A stretch of DNA of 64,000 nucleotides, taken from Mesorhizobium muleiense (GTDB taxonomy: Bacteria > Pseudomonadota > Alphaproteobacteria > Rhizobiales > Rhizobiaceae). The DNA lies in contig NZ_FNEE01000017.1 in assembly GCF_900099905.1 (NCBI RefSeq), positions 1 to 64,000 of the forward strand. The letters run 5' to 3'. Below, in pieces: positions 55,125 through 62,638 of the stretch; the first letter of the stretch is position 1, and every line of letters begins with the position of its first letter. The position numbers and the translations under genes are program-made. The notes under the pieces are model-generated. The model was not told the origin of the DNA. It made no database searches and saw only the letters and a list, made by a program, of their open reading frames with translations.

Positions 55125-58037
55125 TCACGCCGCAACGATTTGGCAGAGCGTGCACTTCGGCTCCTGCATGCCCGTCACCGGGTCGTAGCCGTAGGTGGTG
55201 ATGCTGTTGACGCTCTCTCCCAGAACATATGGATCGGTGCCCTGCGGATAGTGGGCCCTGAGATCCTTGCCCTGGAACCAGCCGCCGAAGTGGAAGGGCA
55301 TGAACGCGACGCCGCGGCCGACGCGCTCCGTGACCAGAGCCTTCACCCGCGCCCTCGCGTTGTTCTCGGCACCATTGACCCAAACCCAGGTCCCATCGCC
55401 GATGCCGCGTTCGGATGCATCGGCCGGGTTGATCTCGACGAACATCTCCTGCTGCAGCTCGGCCAGCCATCTGTTCGACCGCGTTTCCTCGCCGCCGCCC
55501 TCATATTCGACGAGCCGGCCGCTGGTCAGGATCAGCGGGAACGTCTTGGCGATGCCCTTTTCCACCGCCGCCTGCTGCACGCTGAAGCCTATGTTCGGCA
55601 ACCGGAACTGTGTGGCGTCGGGATAGGTCGGATATTTTGCGACCAGATCCACCCTCGGCGAATAGATCGGCTCGCGATGGGTGGGTACCGGGTCGGGCAG
55701 GTTCCACGCTACTGCGCGCGCTTTGCCGTTGCCGTAGGGATGGCAGCCATGGCTGAGCACGACGCGCTGGATACCGCCTGACAGATCCGTCGACCACGAG
55801 ACCTTGTTGATGTCGTCGCCGATCTTTTCGATCACGGCGCGTTCTTGCGCCGTCAGATCCTTGTCCCAGCCGAGTTTCTTGAGCACGGCCATGGTGAACT
55901 CCGGATAGCCGTCGGTGAGTTCCGAGCCTTGCGTGTAGGAGCCTTCCGCCAATAGGGTCTGGCCGTTTCGTTCGACGCCGAAGCGGGCGCGGAACGGGCT
56001 GCCGCCGTCCATGACATGCAGGCCGGTGCTGTAAAGATTGGCCGTACCTGGGTGGCGGATCTCAGGCTTGCCCCAACATGGCCAAGGCAGGCCGTAATAG
56101 TCGCCGCCGACCTCGGGATCGTCCTTGGGAGCCCGCATCGTCACCAGGTCGAACTTGTGCTGGTTCTTCATATGCGCCTTGAGCCGCTCCGGCGACTGAC
56201 CGCAATAGCCCGTCGACCAGCTGCCGCGGTTCATCTCGCGCAGCACGTCCTCCGGCACCGGACGGTCGCCCTCGACGGCTATCTTCTTGAACATCTTGTC
56301 GGCAAGCCCGAGCTTCTTCGACAACAGATAGATGACCTGGTAGTCGTCCTTCTGCTCGAAGCTCGGCTTCACGATCTGCTCACCCCATTGGATGGCCCGA
56401 TTTGAGGCGACGCGCGAGCCTGACGTCTCGAATTGCGTGCAGACCGGCAACAGATAAGTGTTGTCCTTTCGCCCCGCCTCCACCGCCAGCGATGCCCAGG
56501 TGGTGGGATGGGGATCGGCGACGACAAGCAGCTCCAGGCCTGTCAGGCCTTTCATCGAATCCGGGATACGGGTGATACTGTTGCTGGCGTGGCCCTGAAT
56601 GAACATGGCGCGCATGCTGTCGCGCTGCGCTATCTTGTCCTTGGGCAGCGAGACGGAATCGAACCACCTTGTCAGCGGTATGCCCGGGGTTTCCATGGCA
56701 TCCTTCGAGTCGAACTGGCTCAGCAGGTCCTCGTAGGGGATCTCCCAAACGCGCGACCAGTGCTTCCAGGCGCTTTCCGTCAGCCCGTAATAGAAGGGCA
56801 GGGTGACCACATCGAGCCCGATATCCGTCGCGCCCTGGACGTTGTCATGGCCGCGGAAGATGTTCGCGCCCGTCCCCGGCTTGCCGACATTGCCGGTGGC
56901 GAGACACAGTATGCAACTTGCGCGTGTATTGGCCGTGCCAACCGTGTGGTGTGTCTGACCCATGCACCAGATCATCGTCGACGGCTTCTGCGTGGCGAAC
57001 ATCTCGGCGACACGCTTCACCTGATCGCCAGGCACGCCGGTGATCTGCTCAACCTCCTCCGGCGTGTATTTCGCGACTTCCTTGCGGACCTCATCCATCC
57101 CGTAGACGCGCTGCGCGATGAACTCCTTGTCCTCCCAGCCGTTCTCGAAGATGTGCCATAGCATGCCCCACAACAGCGCTATGTCAGTGCCGGACCGGAA
57201 TCGGACGTACTCCGTCGCATGGGCGGCGGTGCGCGTGAAACGGGGATCGATGACGATCAGATTGGCCTGGTTGAGTTCCTTGCCTTCCAGCAGATGCTGC
57301 ATTGCTATCGGATGCGCCTCAGCTGGGTTGCCGCCCATGATGATCATGGTCTTCGAATTGCGGATATCGTTGAAGGAGTTCGTCATCGCGCCGTAGCCCC
57401 AGGTGTTGGCTACGCCGGCGACGGTCGTCGAATGACAGATGCGGGCCTGGTGGTCCTGATTGTTTGTTCCCCACAGCGCCGCGAGCTTGCGGAAGAGATA
57501 GGTTCCTTCGTTGGAAAACTTGGCCGACCCCATCCAGTAGACGGATTCCGGGCCGGACTTTTCACGGATCTCAAGCAGTTTGTCGCCAATCCCATTGATT
57601 GCGTCGTCCCAGGAGACACGCTCCCACTGCCCTGCGGTGAGCTTCATCGGGTATTTCAGCCGGCGGTCGCTGTGTACGAGCTCGCGTACGCTTGCGCCCT
57701 TGGCGCAATGGGAGCCGCGGTTGATCGGGCTGTCCCACGAAGGCTCCTGACCGGTCCAAACTCCGTTCTGGACTTCGGCGGTAACGGTGCAGCCGACCGC
57801 GCAATGGGTGCAGACGCTTTTCTTCAGTTCTATAGGCACGCCCGGCTGCGGCGGACTGATGGCCGCCGCCTTCTGAACGGTGCCGAGCTGGAACGACCCG
57901 AGTGCAGCCATTCCGCCGGCCGCGAGACCGGAACGGCGAAGGAAGGTTCGCCGGTCGATGGGAGCGGAGGCGACCGTGCCCATCAGTGTGTGCAATCTTG
58001 TGCGGCTCGCCTGACCGCTCTTGCGCTTGGTCAGCAT
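55125..58037 (-). CDS. fdoG: Formate dehydrogenase alpha subunit, Cys-type
   Basis: This 970-residue catalytic subunit of the DMSO-reductase superfamily has a twin-arginine leader (DRRTFLRRSGLAAGG, 28-42), the N-terminal [4Fe-4S] ligands C76, C79, C83 and C111, and the active-site segment ARICHSTTVAGVANTWGYGAMTN in which C201 replaces the selenocysteine of E. coli FdnG. It binds the bis-molybdopterin cofactor and oxidises formate to CO2 in the periplasm. Operon order upstream: TorD-like chaperone, small Tat-target protein, then this gene. Confidence 0.95.
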   Translation of the reverse strand: MLTKRKSGQASRTRLHTLMGTVASAPIDRRTFLRRSGLAAGGMAALGSFQLGTVQKAAAISPPQPGVPIELKKSVCTHCAVGCTVTAEVQNGVWTGQEPSWDSPINRGSHCAKGASVRELVHSDRRLKYPMKLTAGQWERVSWDDAINGIGDKLLEIREKSGPESVYWMGSAKFSNEGTYLFRKLAALWGTNNQDHQARICHSTTVAGVANTWGYGAMTNSFNDIRNSKTMIIMGGNPAEAHPIAMQHLLEGKELNQANLIVIDPRFTRTAAHATEYVRFRSGTDIALLWGMLWHIFENGWEDKEFIAQRVYGMDEVRKEVAKYTPEEVEQITGVPGDQVKRVAEMFATQKPSTMIWCMGQTHHTVGTANTRASCILCLATGNVGKPGTGANIFRGHDNVQGATDIGLDVVTLPFYYGLTESAWKHWSRVWEIPYEDLLSQFDSKDAMETPGIPLTRWFDSVSLPKDKIAQRDSMRAMFIQGHASNSITRIPDSMKGLTGLELLVVADPHPTTWASLAVEAGRKDNTYLLPVCTQFETSGSRVASNRAIQWGEQIVKPSFEQKDDYQVIYLLSKKLGLADKMFKKIAVEGDRPVPEDVLREMNRGSWSTGYCGQSPERLKAHMKNQHKFDLVTMRAPKDDPEVGGDYYGLPWPCWGKPEIRHPGTANLYSTGLHVMDGGSPFRARFGVERNGQTLLAEGSYTQGSELTDGYPEFTMAVLKKLGWDKDLTAQERAVIEKIGDDINKVSWSTDLSGGIQRVVLSHGCHPYGNGKARAVAWNLPDPVPTHREPIYSPRVDLVAKYPTYPDATQFRLPNIGFSVQQAAVEKGIAKTFPLILTSGRLVEYEGGGEETRSNRWLAELQQEMFVEINPADASERGIGDGTWVWVNGAENNARARVKALVTERVGRGVAFMPFHFGGWFQGKDLRAHYPQGTDPYVLGESVNSITTYGYDPVTGMQEPKCTLCQIVAA

Positions 58038-58044
58038 GGCGCCC

Positions 58045-58263
58045 TCATTTCTTCAACGTCTCATAACCGTTCACACGGTAGAATGCCTTGACGTGCTCGG
58101 TCTCGCGGTAGCGAGCCCTCGTCTCCTCCTCACCGGGATCGTAAGCTTGCGCTTCTCCTGGGGTGAGCGTCACGGCGGCGGCGGCCACGGCGGTAGTGGA
58201 TGCGCCGCCGAAGGCACGAAGGAAACTGCGGCGGTTCATTGCCGTCTGTTGCTTTTCCTGCAT
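58045..58263 (-). CDS. Formate dehydrogenase-associated Tat-target small protein
   Basis: This 72-residue protein has a strong twin-arginine leader (MNRRSFLRAFGGASTTAVAAAA) and a short mature part YDPGEEETRARYRETEHVKAFYRVNGYETL. This matches the family described as formate-dehydrogenase-region Tat-target proteins, always found between the chaperone and the alpha subunit gene. A structural or assembly role in the exported complex is inferred. Confidence 0.88.
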   Translation of the reverse strand: MQEKQQTAMNRRSFLRAFGGASTTAVAAAAVTLTPGEAQAYDPGEEETRARYRETEHVKAFYRVNGYETLKK

Positions 58264-58296
58264 CTGCCTTCCTCCCTATGCGTCGACGCGATCAGG

Positions 58297-58968
58297 TCAC
58301 GAGCTTGGTCGCGCCTCCATGGCAAAGCCTTCGGCTTCGATGTCGATGAAAATCCGCCCCAACGCGCCGACTGCCCGGTAAAACCTGGCCGAGGCCGCGT
58401 TTTCCAGATCGGCCAAGAAACGGCTCGCCCACGGCGCGATGTGACGTTCAAAGAAGTCCCGCTCCTCGCCGGCGGGAACCACGAAATGGGTGGCGGCAAA
58501 GCCGCTCATGATCTCGAACAGCGTGCCGAGATGATCTTCCGGGTCAAAATGACCGTCCGCGCGTTCAAGGCCGAGGCGCCTCATGTCCCCGCGCAGGCGG
58601 GCAAGCGGCCGTTCGTTGAGAAAGCCGGTCAGGTAGTAGGAGGCGTAGGGAACGAGTTCGCCGCGCCCGACCCCGATGAAGAGCTCGAAATACTCGCGAC
58701 TGACGGCAACCGGAGAGGCTGAAGAAGCAGCCTGGCCGAGTGCGGCATGAGCCTTGCCGAGCGGGGTCTCGGCGTCGCCTCGCAACCCGGAAAGCCGCGC
58801 CATGAGGTTTGCATCCGGAGCGGCCAGGAGAAGCGTGGCGAGCAGCGCGTACTCATCCGCGCGTGCGCTGTTCACGTCGTTGACGTCAGCATCTTCTACG
58901 CCGGGAACCAGAGCGTCAGCTCCGAACGACGTGCCGATTGCCTCCTCCAGGCGCAAGTCTGGGTTCAT
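58297..58968 (-). CDS. TorD-family molybdoenzyme chaperone
   Basis: This 223-residue all-helical chaperone is of the TorD/DmsD type. The FELFIGVGRGELVPYASYYLTGF block and the later PEDHLGTLFEIM match the conserved 'Y/F...PYASVY' and E(P)DHL motifs. It probably binds the Tat leader of the alpha subunit and protects it until the molybdenum cofactor is inserted. It is the first gene of the fdh operon; a likely promoter lies just upstream (59011-59038). Confidence 0.9.
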   Translation of the reverse strand: MNPDLRLEEAIGTSFGADALVPGVEDADVNDVNSARADEYALLATLLLAAPDANLMARLSGLRGDAETPLGKAHAALGQAASSASPVAVSREYFELFIGVGRGELVPYASYYLTGFLNERPLARLRGDMRRLGLERADGHFDPEDHLGTLFEIMSGFAATHFVVPAGEERDFFERHIAPWASRFLADLENAASARFYRAVGALGRIFIDIEAEGFAMEARPSS

Positions 58969-59010
58969 CTACTGACCTCGACCGTGCCCCTCAACGAGTG
59001 GGTAAAGTGA

Positions 59011-59038
59011 ATACTAGTACCCCGCCCGGCAATTGCAA
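59011..59038 (-). promoter_or_regulatory. Putative sigma-70-type promoter of the fdh operon
   Basis: On the minus strand TTGCAA (59033-59038) is followed after 16 bases by TAGTAT (59011-59016), 43 bases before the start codon of the chaperone gene. No FNR/FixK-type TTGAT-N4-ATCAA box is seen near it. Confidence 0.35.
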
Positions 59039-59071
59039 CAGCGACTGTGCCAAAATGGCAACAAATCCAGA

Positions 59072-59731
59072 TCAGCGCGGCATGGCGCCGCCATGGCGTC
59101 GCTGGCGATCGATCGGCGATGATTCCGCGGCGCCGGCGGCCGAAGGAGATTCGGGGTTTGCCGGTTCGATCGAACTGTCCGGCGTGACAGAATTCGACCC
59201 ATCGGCTGAGGCGTTCACGCCCTCGTCCGCCAAAACGGCGCTGGTCGCTGGCGCCTTCTCCGGCGCCTGCGAAGCCATGGCGGCGGGTGCCGGATCGGTC
59301 GGGTTGCCGCCGTTCGACAGGAAATCCACGACAGCTTCGCTGGATGCTTTCAAGGGGCCGAATCCCGCCATGGATCCAGGGCTGTTGAAGTCCCAGGCAT
59401 ATTCGGAAGGCCCGATATGATCACGAATTGCCGGATCGAGCGACCACATCTTGCGCAATGCGGCGCGCTTCAACATTTTGGGCACGCCTTTGCGCAGGAA
59501 GGCTGAGAGATCGCTTTGAGCGGTCAGATCCTCGAGGCGCGGGAGGGGCTCGGCGGGCTCGGCGGCCTCCGGCTCGACAATTGCTGGTGCAAGCTGCTCA
59601 CCAGTATCGGCTGGCGCCGCAACTTCGTCAGGCGAAAGCTGATCGTTCTGCGGCCCCGCAGTCGAACTGTAACGCGCCGCCTGTTTCAGGCGCGACCAGC
59701 GGGCGAAGACATTATCGCGTCCCGCGCTCAT
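59072..59731 (-). CDS. DUF3306-domain protein
   Basis: The product is 219 residues. The conserved part DLSAFLRKGVPKMLKRAALRKMWSLDPAIRDHIGPSEYAWDFN is the DUF3306 signature, flanked by a proline/alanine/glutamate-rich N-terminal half and a low-complexity C-terminal part. Function unknown; it is found next to formate dehydrogenase and is thought, by context only, to help its maturation. It overlaps the DUF3305 gene by four bases. Confidence 0.88.
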   Translation of the reverse strand: MSAGRDNVFARWSRLKQAARYSSTAGPQNDQLSPDEVAAPADTGEQLAPAIVEPEAAEPAEPLPRLEDLTAQSDLSAFLRKGVPKMLKRAALRKMWSLDPAIRDHIGPSEYAWDFNSPGSMAGFGPLKASSEAVVDFLSNGGNPTDPAPAAMASQAPEKAPATSAVLADEGVNASADGSNSVTPDSSIEPANPESPSAAGAAESSPIDRQRRHGGAMPR

Positions 59732-60240
59732 TCGGCATCATCCGTCGTTCCGGAACGAGGACCGCGCCTCGCCAGGGCATCAGGGTCCGCCCGATCGCGC
59801 TTGCGCTTGATGAAAGGACGCTCGACGTGATGCGTCTCGACAAAGGCGGCCAGCCATTGCTGAAGCTCGATCGGCATCGGCACGGCCTCGATGATGTCGG
59901 GGCCAGCCTCGGTCAGCGACTCGCCCTCGAAAGGGTCAGCGGTCACCAGGTGCAGCACAACTCCGGGTGGAGCATCGCTCGACCGGAGCGCGATCCACAG
60001 GCTAGGCCGCCCCGAACGGAGGTTGTCCCGGTACATGCCCGTGTCGCACCCGAAGAGCTCAAGCTTGAAAGTTCCGGCATAGAAGCGCGTCACGCCGTCT
60101 GATTCGTGCAGCACCGACCATGGCGCCGCGCTCGGCGCGCCCGCCAGCACGGCCACGGGAACCCAGACATGGTCGATCCACGGGTTGTCCAGAGCCCGTC
60201 GCTCGACGATCACCCCGACTTCCGCCGTCTCCTGCACCAT
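59728..60240 (-). CDS. DUF3305-domain protein
   Basis: This 170-residue protein matches the DUF3305 pattern: GVIVERRALDNPWIDHVWVPVAVL, RFYAGTFKLELFGCDTGMYRDNLRSGRPSLWIAL and PIELQQWLAAFVETHHVERPFIKRKRDR. A companion of DUF3306 in formate dehydrogenase clusters; biochemical role unknown. Gene overlap with its neighbour (ATGA at 59728-59731) suggests stoichiometric synthesis. Confidence 0.88.
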   Translation of the reverse strand: MVQETAEVGVIVERRALDNPWIDHVWVPVAVLAGAPSAAPWSVLHESDGVTRFYAGTFKLELFGCDTGMYRDNLRSGRPSLWIALRSSDAPPGVVLHLVTADPFEGESLTEAGPDIIEAVPMPIELQQWLAAFVETHHVERPFIKRKRDRADPDALARRGPRSGTTDDAE

Positions 60241-60253
60241 GGCACCAATCCTC

Positions 60254-61270
60254 CTAGTTCACCGTCCCTGGGGCGCGAAACGGCAGGCCTGCGACAAGGT
60301 TCTGCGGCTTCATGCGGATCGTTCGGTCAGGGGTCATGGCCATTATGAGCCAGACGGGCCTGGCGCCCACCTGCGGCAGTACTTCGCCTGTGTCGGAGAA
60401 GGTGAGCCGGAACAGTGCAATCACGCGCTGTGCAGCCTCCGGGTCAAGTTCATCGCCGGCCCAGAGCGTGTTGCCGATGCGGGTCGCTTCGGCGTCGAGG
60501 CCGACGAACCAGGCCCAGTCCTCGTCCTCGATCCGCTCCACCGGCTCGATCTCCACGTCCACCGCAAGTAGATGGCGAACCCAGATCTCCATTGCTGTGG
60601 CAAGGCCGCGCCGGGTCGGACTGCGCGCGCTGCCCAGCTTGAGCACCATATCGAAAGCGTCGCTCCTGGCGAAGTAACGCTCGGCATTGTTCTCGTCGAG
60701 TATCTCCAGTTCGGTGACGGCTGGGCCACCAAGCATGTTCAGGAGTGGCGAGGCATGGCGGTTCTGTTCATGCAGCTCTATGGTTTCGGCATCGGCGAGA
60801 AGCACGGCGCCCTCGTTAGACGTCACCCGTTGCGGCCGATAAAACAGCTCCGCGGCTCGCACGACGCAGGCGTCGTGCTGACCATCCAGCGCATTGCGCA
60901 GGACGACCTGCGCAAGCTGGTTCATGAACAGCGGCGGGATAGTTTCGGCCGAGCCGCGCGCCAGCGCGAGATATGCGGCCTCGAGTGAGGGAGCGGCCAA
61001 CACATGGTCGCGAAAGGCGATCATGAACTCCCAGTTCTCGCGCGCATCCGGGTCCTCCAGGGCGGCGATCTCCTGCTTCGCGACCGGCCGGCGCGGATGA
61101 TGCATCAAAAGTTCGTGATGCAGGCGCAGCTCCGCCGGGCAGGCCGTTTCGGGAGGGAGAAGCTCTGGCCGCGCAAAATATGCCTTCAGAAAGGAGTCGG
61201 TCACCAGCAGGCGCCCGGCCTCATCCCTGTCGAGAAGGTGATGACCTGAGGAAACCCAGAAATCCTTCAC
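60254..61270 (-). CDS. DUF6352-type accessory protein
   Basis: This 338-residue protein starts at a GTG (61270) preceded by GGAGGCAGAA and overlapping the previous stop codon (GTGA), reading VKDFWVSSGHHLLDRDEAGRLLVTDSFLKAYFARPELLPPE. It matches the DUF6352-type proteins known to me from formate dehydrogenase clusters. No catalytic motif is recognised. The longer frame to 61534 adds an arginine-rich, non-protein-like tail. Role in formate dehydrogenase maturation inferred from context only. Confidence 0.82.
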   Translation of the reverse strand: MKDFWVSSGHHLLDRDEAGRLLVTDSFLKAYFARPELLPPETACPAELRLHHELLMHHPRRPVAKQEIAALEDPDARENWEFMIAFRDHVLAAPSLEAAYLALARGSAETIPPLFMNQLAQVVLRNALDGQHDACVVRAAELFYRPQRVTSNEGAVLLADAETIELHEQNRHASPLLNMLGGPAVTELEILDENNAERYFARSDAFDMVLKLGSARSPTRRGLATAMEIWVRHLLAVDVEIEPVERIEDEDWAWFVGLDAEATRIGNTLWAGDELDPEAAQRVIALFRLTFSDTGEVLPQVGARPVWLIMAMTPDRTIRMKPQNLVAGLPFRAPGTVN

Positions 61271-61809
61271 TTCTGCCTCCCGGCCAATGCTAGGAGATCG
61301 AACTTTTCCGTCGACTCCTCCTCGCCGTCGATTTCGACAAAGCGGAATGCCGTTGCCGGCTCCAGCCGGCTCGCCTTGCGATGCAGGGTTCGGAAACACT
61401 CGCGGGTGCCGGCCTGTTCGCTGGTGCGGTTGACCGCAATCAGCGTGTTTGGCGGGTGGTCGCACAGCGATTGCGCGAATTCTATCTCCTCTTCGGCGGC
61501 GGCGCGCGCCGTTTCGGTGTCCGGCGCGCCGCATCGCACCACAAGCTGCTCGGCCAGCCGATCGACGGCCGCCGCGCGATCATGCACGGTCGCGTCCGTG
61601 ACCACGACGAGGGTGGACCAGCCGAAGCTATCAATGCCGAGGAACCCGGCGCGGAACGCCTGCCGTTGCTTGCCGGAAAGCCTGGCCACATCGGCGCCGA
61701 AGAACAGGAAGGTGCCGGTCACCGCCCACTCGCCCGGTTCTGCAGCGCGCGAATAGACAAACGTGTCCGATGGATCGAGGCGGATCGTTCGCGGCAGCTT
61801 CAAAGCCAT
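61267..61809 (-). CDS. DUF6505-type accessory protein
   Basis: This 180-residue protein begins MALKLPRTIRLDPSDTFVYSRAAEPGEWAVTGTFLFFGADVARLSGKQRQAFRAGFLG. It starts inside the preceding ligase-fold gene (ten-base overlap at 61800-61809) and ends in a GTGA overlap with the next gene. I assign it to the DUF6505 type by memory of this gene order in related genomes. Function unknown. Confidence 0.75.
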   Translation of the reverse strand: MALKLPRTIRLDPSDTFVYSRAAEPGEWAVTGTFLFFGADVARLSGKQRQAFRAGFLGIDSFGWSTLVVVTDATVHDRAAAVDRLAEQLVVRCGAPDTETARAAAEEEIEFAQSLCDHPPNTLIAVNRTSEQAGTRECFRTLHRKASRLEPATAFRFVEIDGEEESTEKFDLLALAGRQK

Positions 61810-62549
61810 GGCGTGCCCGTCATCGGATCGAGCCAGGAGGGCCTGGCAAGCGCCTCGGGCAGGCTTATTCGCTCGCGAAGCCCTTGAGAGGCCGTGTCGG
61901 AAATCAGCAGATCGCCGTTGCCGGCAATCTCTGCATGCTCGTCGCCCTTTCGGGGCAGCCGGTCGAGCCAGCGGCTGGCGATCGAACCGAAGCCGGTATC
62001 GCTCCATTCGTGGAATGCGGCCATCAGATGGCGGGAGAAGCTCGCAACGATCTCACCGGCATCGAGCGCCACGAAGCCGAGTTCGTCAAGCGCGCCAAGC
62101 AGCGGCCGCAGACCGGGCTCGCCGGCGCGGATGACGGCGGTGCGGATCATGCCGGAGAAGACGATCCAGTCGGGGATTTCGTTCTCCCGTGCCCCTTCCG
62201 GCCAGCCCAGGCGGGCGCCGCCGACGAGAACCCCGTCGACGCGAACAGCGTCGGGCCAGTCGAAGGTGATGGGCCGCGACGGCGGAGCATGGACCGCAAG
62301 CGCATCGGCAAGTGCGTTCATGCCGGCATAGATCGCGCGACGCGCATCCTCCAGCGGCTCTTCAGGCTCGAGCACCACGGCGAATTCGGCCAGATCGTAG
62401 CGGCGCACCCAGGCAAGCGTGCCTGCCCCTTCGTCTGCCGCAATCGCGCAGGCGTGCGCAAAGGCGTCACCGGCCTCTCTCAGCGGCACGAGGCTGTAAG
62501 GCGGTGGCAGTTGGAGGTCGCTGACAGAGGGCCGCATAGGCCGATCCAT
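61800..62549 (-). CDS. Biotin/lipoate ligase-fold protein
   Basis: This 249-residue protein has the biotin/lipoate protein ligase fold (AFAHACAIAADEGAGTLAWVRRYDLAEFAVVLEPEEPLE, then ITFDWPDAVRVDGVLVGGARLGWPE). The glycine/arginine-rich adenylate loop of active ligases is not evident and the usual lysine before the GxL strand (GRKLAGIL in BirA) is absent in DGVLVGGARLG, so it may be a non-catalytic member. Encoded first in the accessory operon. A link to formate dehydrogenase (which has no biotin or lipoate) is by position only. Confidence 0.8.
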   Translation of the reverse strand: MDRPMRPSVSDLQLPPPYSLVPLREAGDAFAHACAIAADEGAGTLAWVRRYDLAEFAVVLEPEEPLEDARRAIYAGMNALADALAVHAPPSRPITFDWPDAVRVDGVLVGGARLGWPEGARENEIPDWIVFSGMIRTAVIRAGEPGLRPLLGALDELGFVALDAGEIVASFSRHLMAAFHEWSDTGFGSIASRWLDRLPRKGDEHAEIAGNGDLLISDTASQGLRERISLPEALARPSWLDPMTGTPWL

Positions 62550-62552
62550 ATT

Positions 62553-62583
62553 TTGATGACGGCGACTGTAATGTCTTTATAAT
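62553..62583 (+). promoter_or_regulatory. Putative promoter of the right-edge 4Fe-4S gene
   Basis: TTGATG (62553-62558) and a consensus TATAAT (62578-62583) are separated by 19 bases in the 89-base divergent region; the start codon of the plus-strand gene lies 55 bases beyond the -10. Spacing is longer than optimal. Confidence 0.38.
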
Positions 62584-62638
62584 ACTTCCAGGCAAGAGGC
62601 GCTACCGCGTGGACAAGGAAGATGCCACGGGAGTCGGA

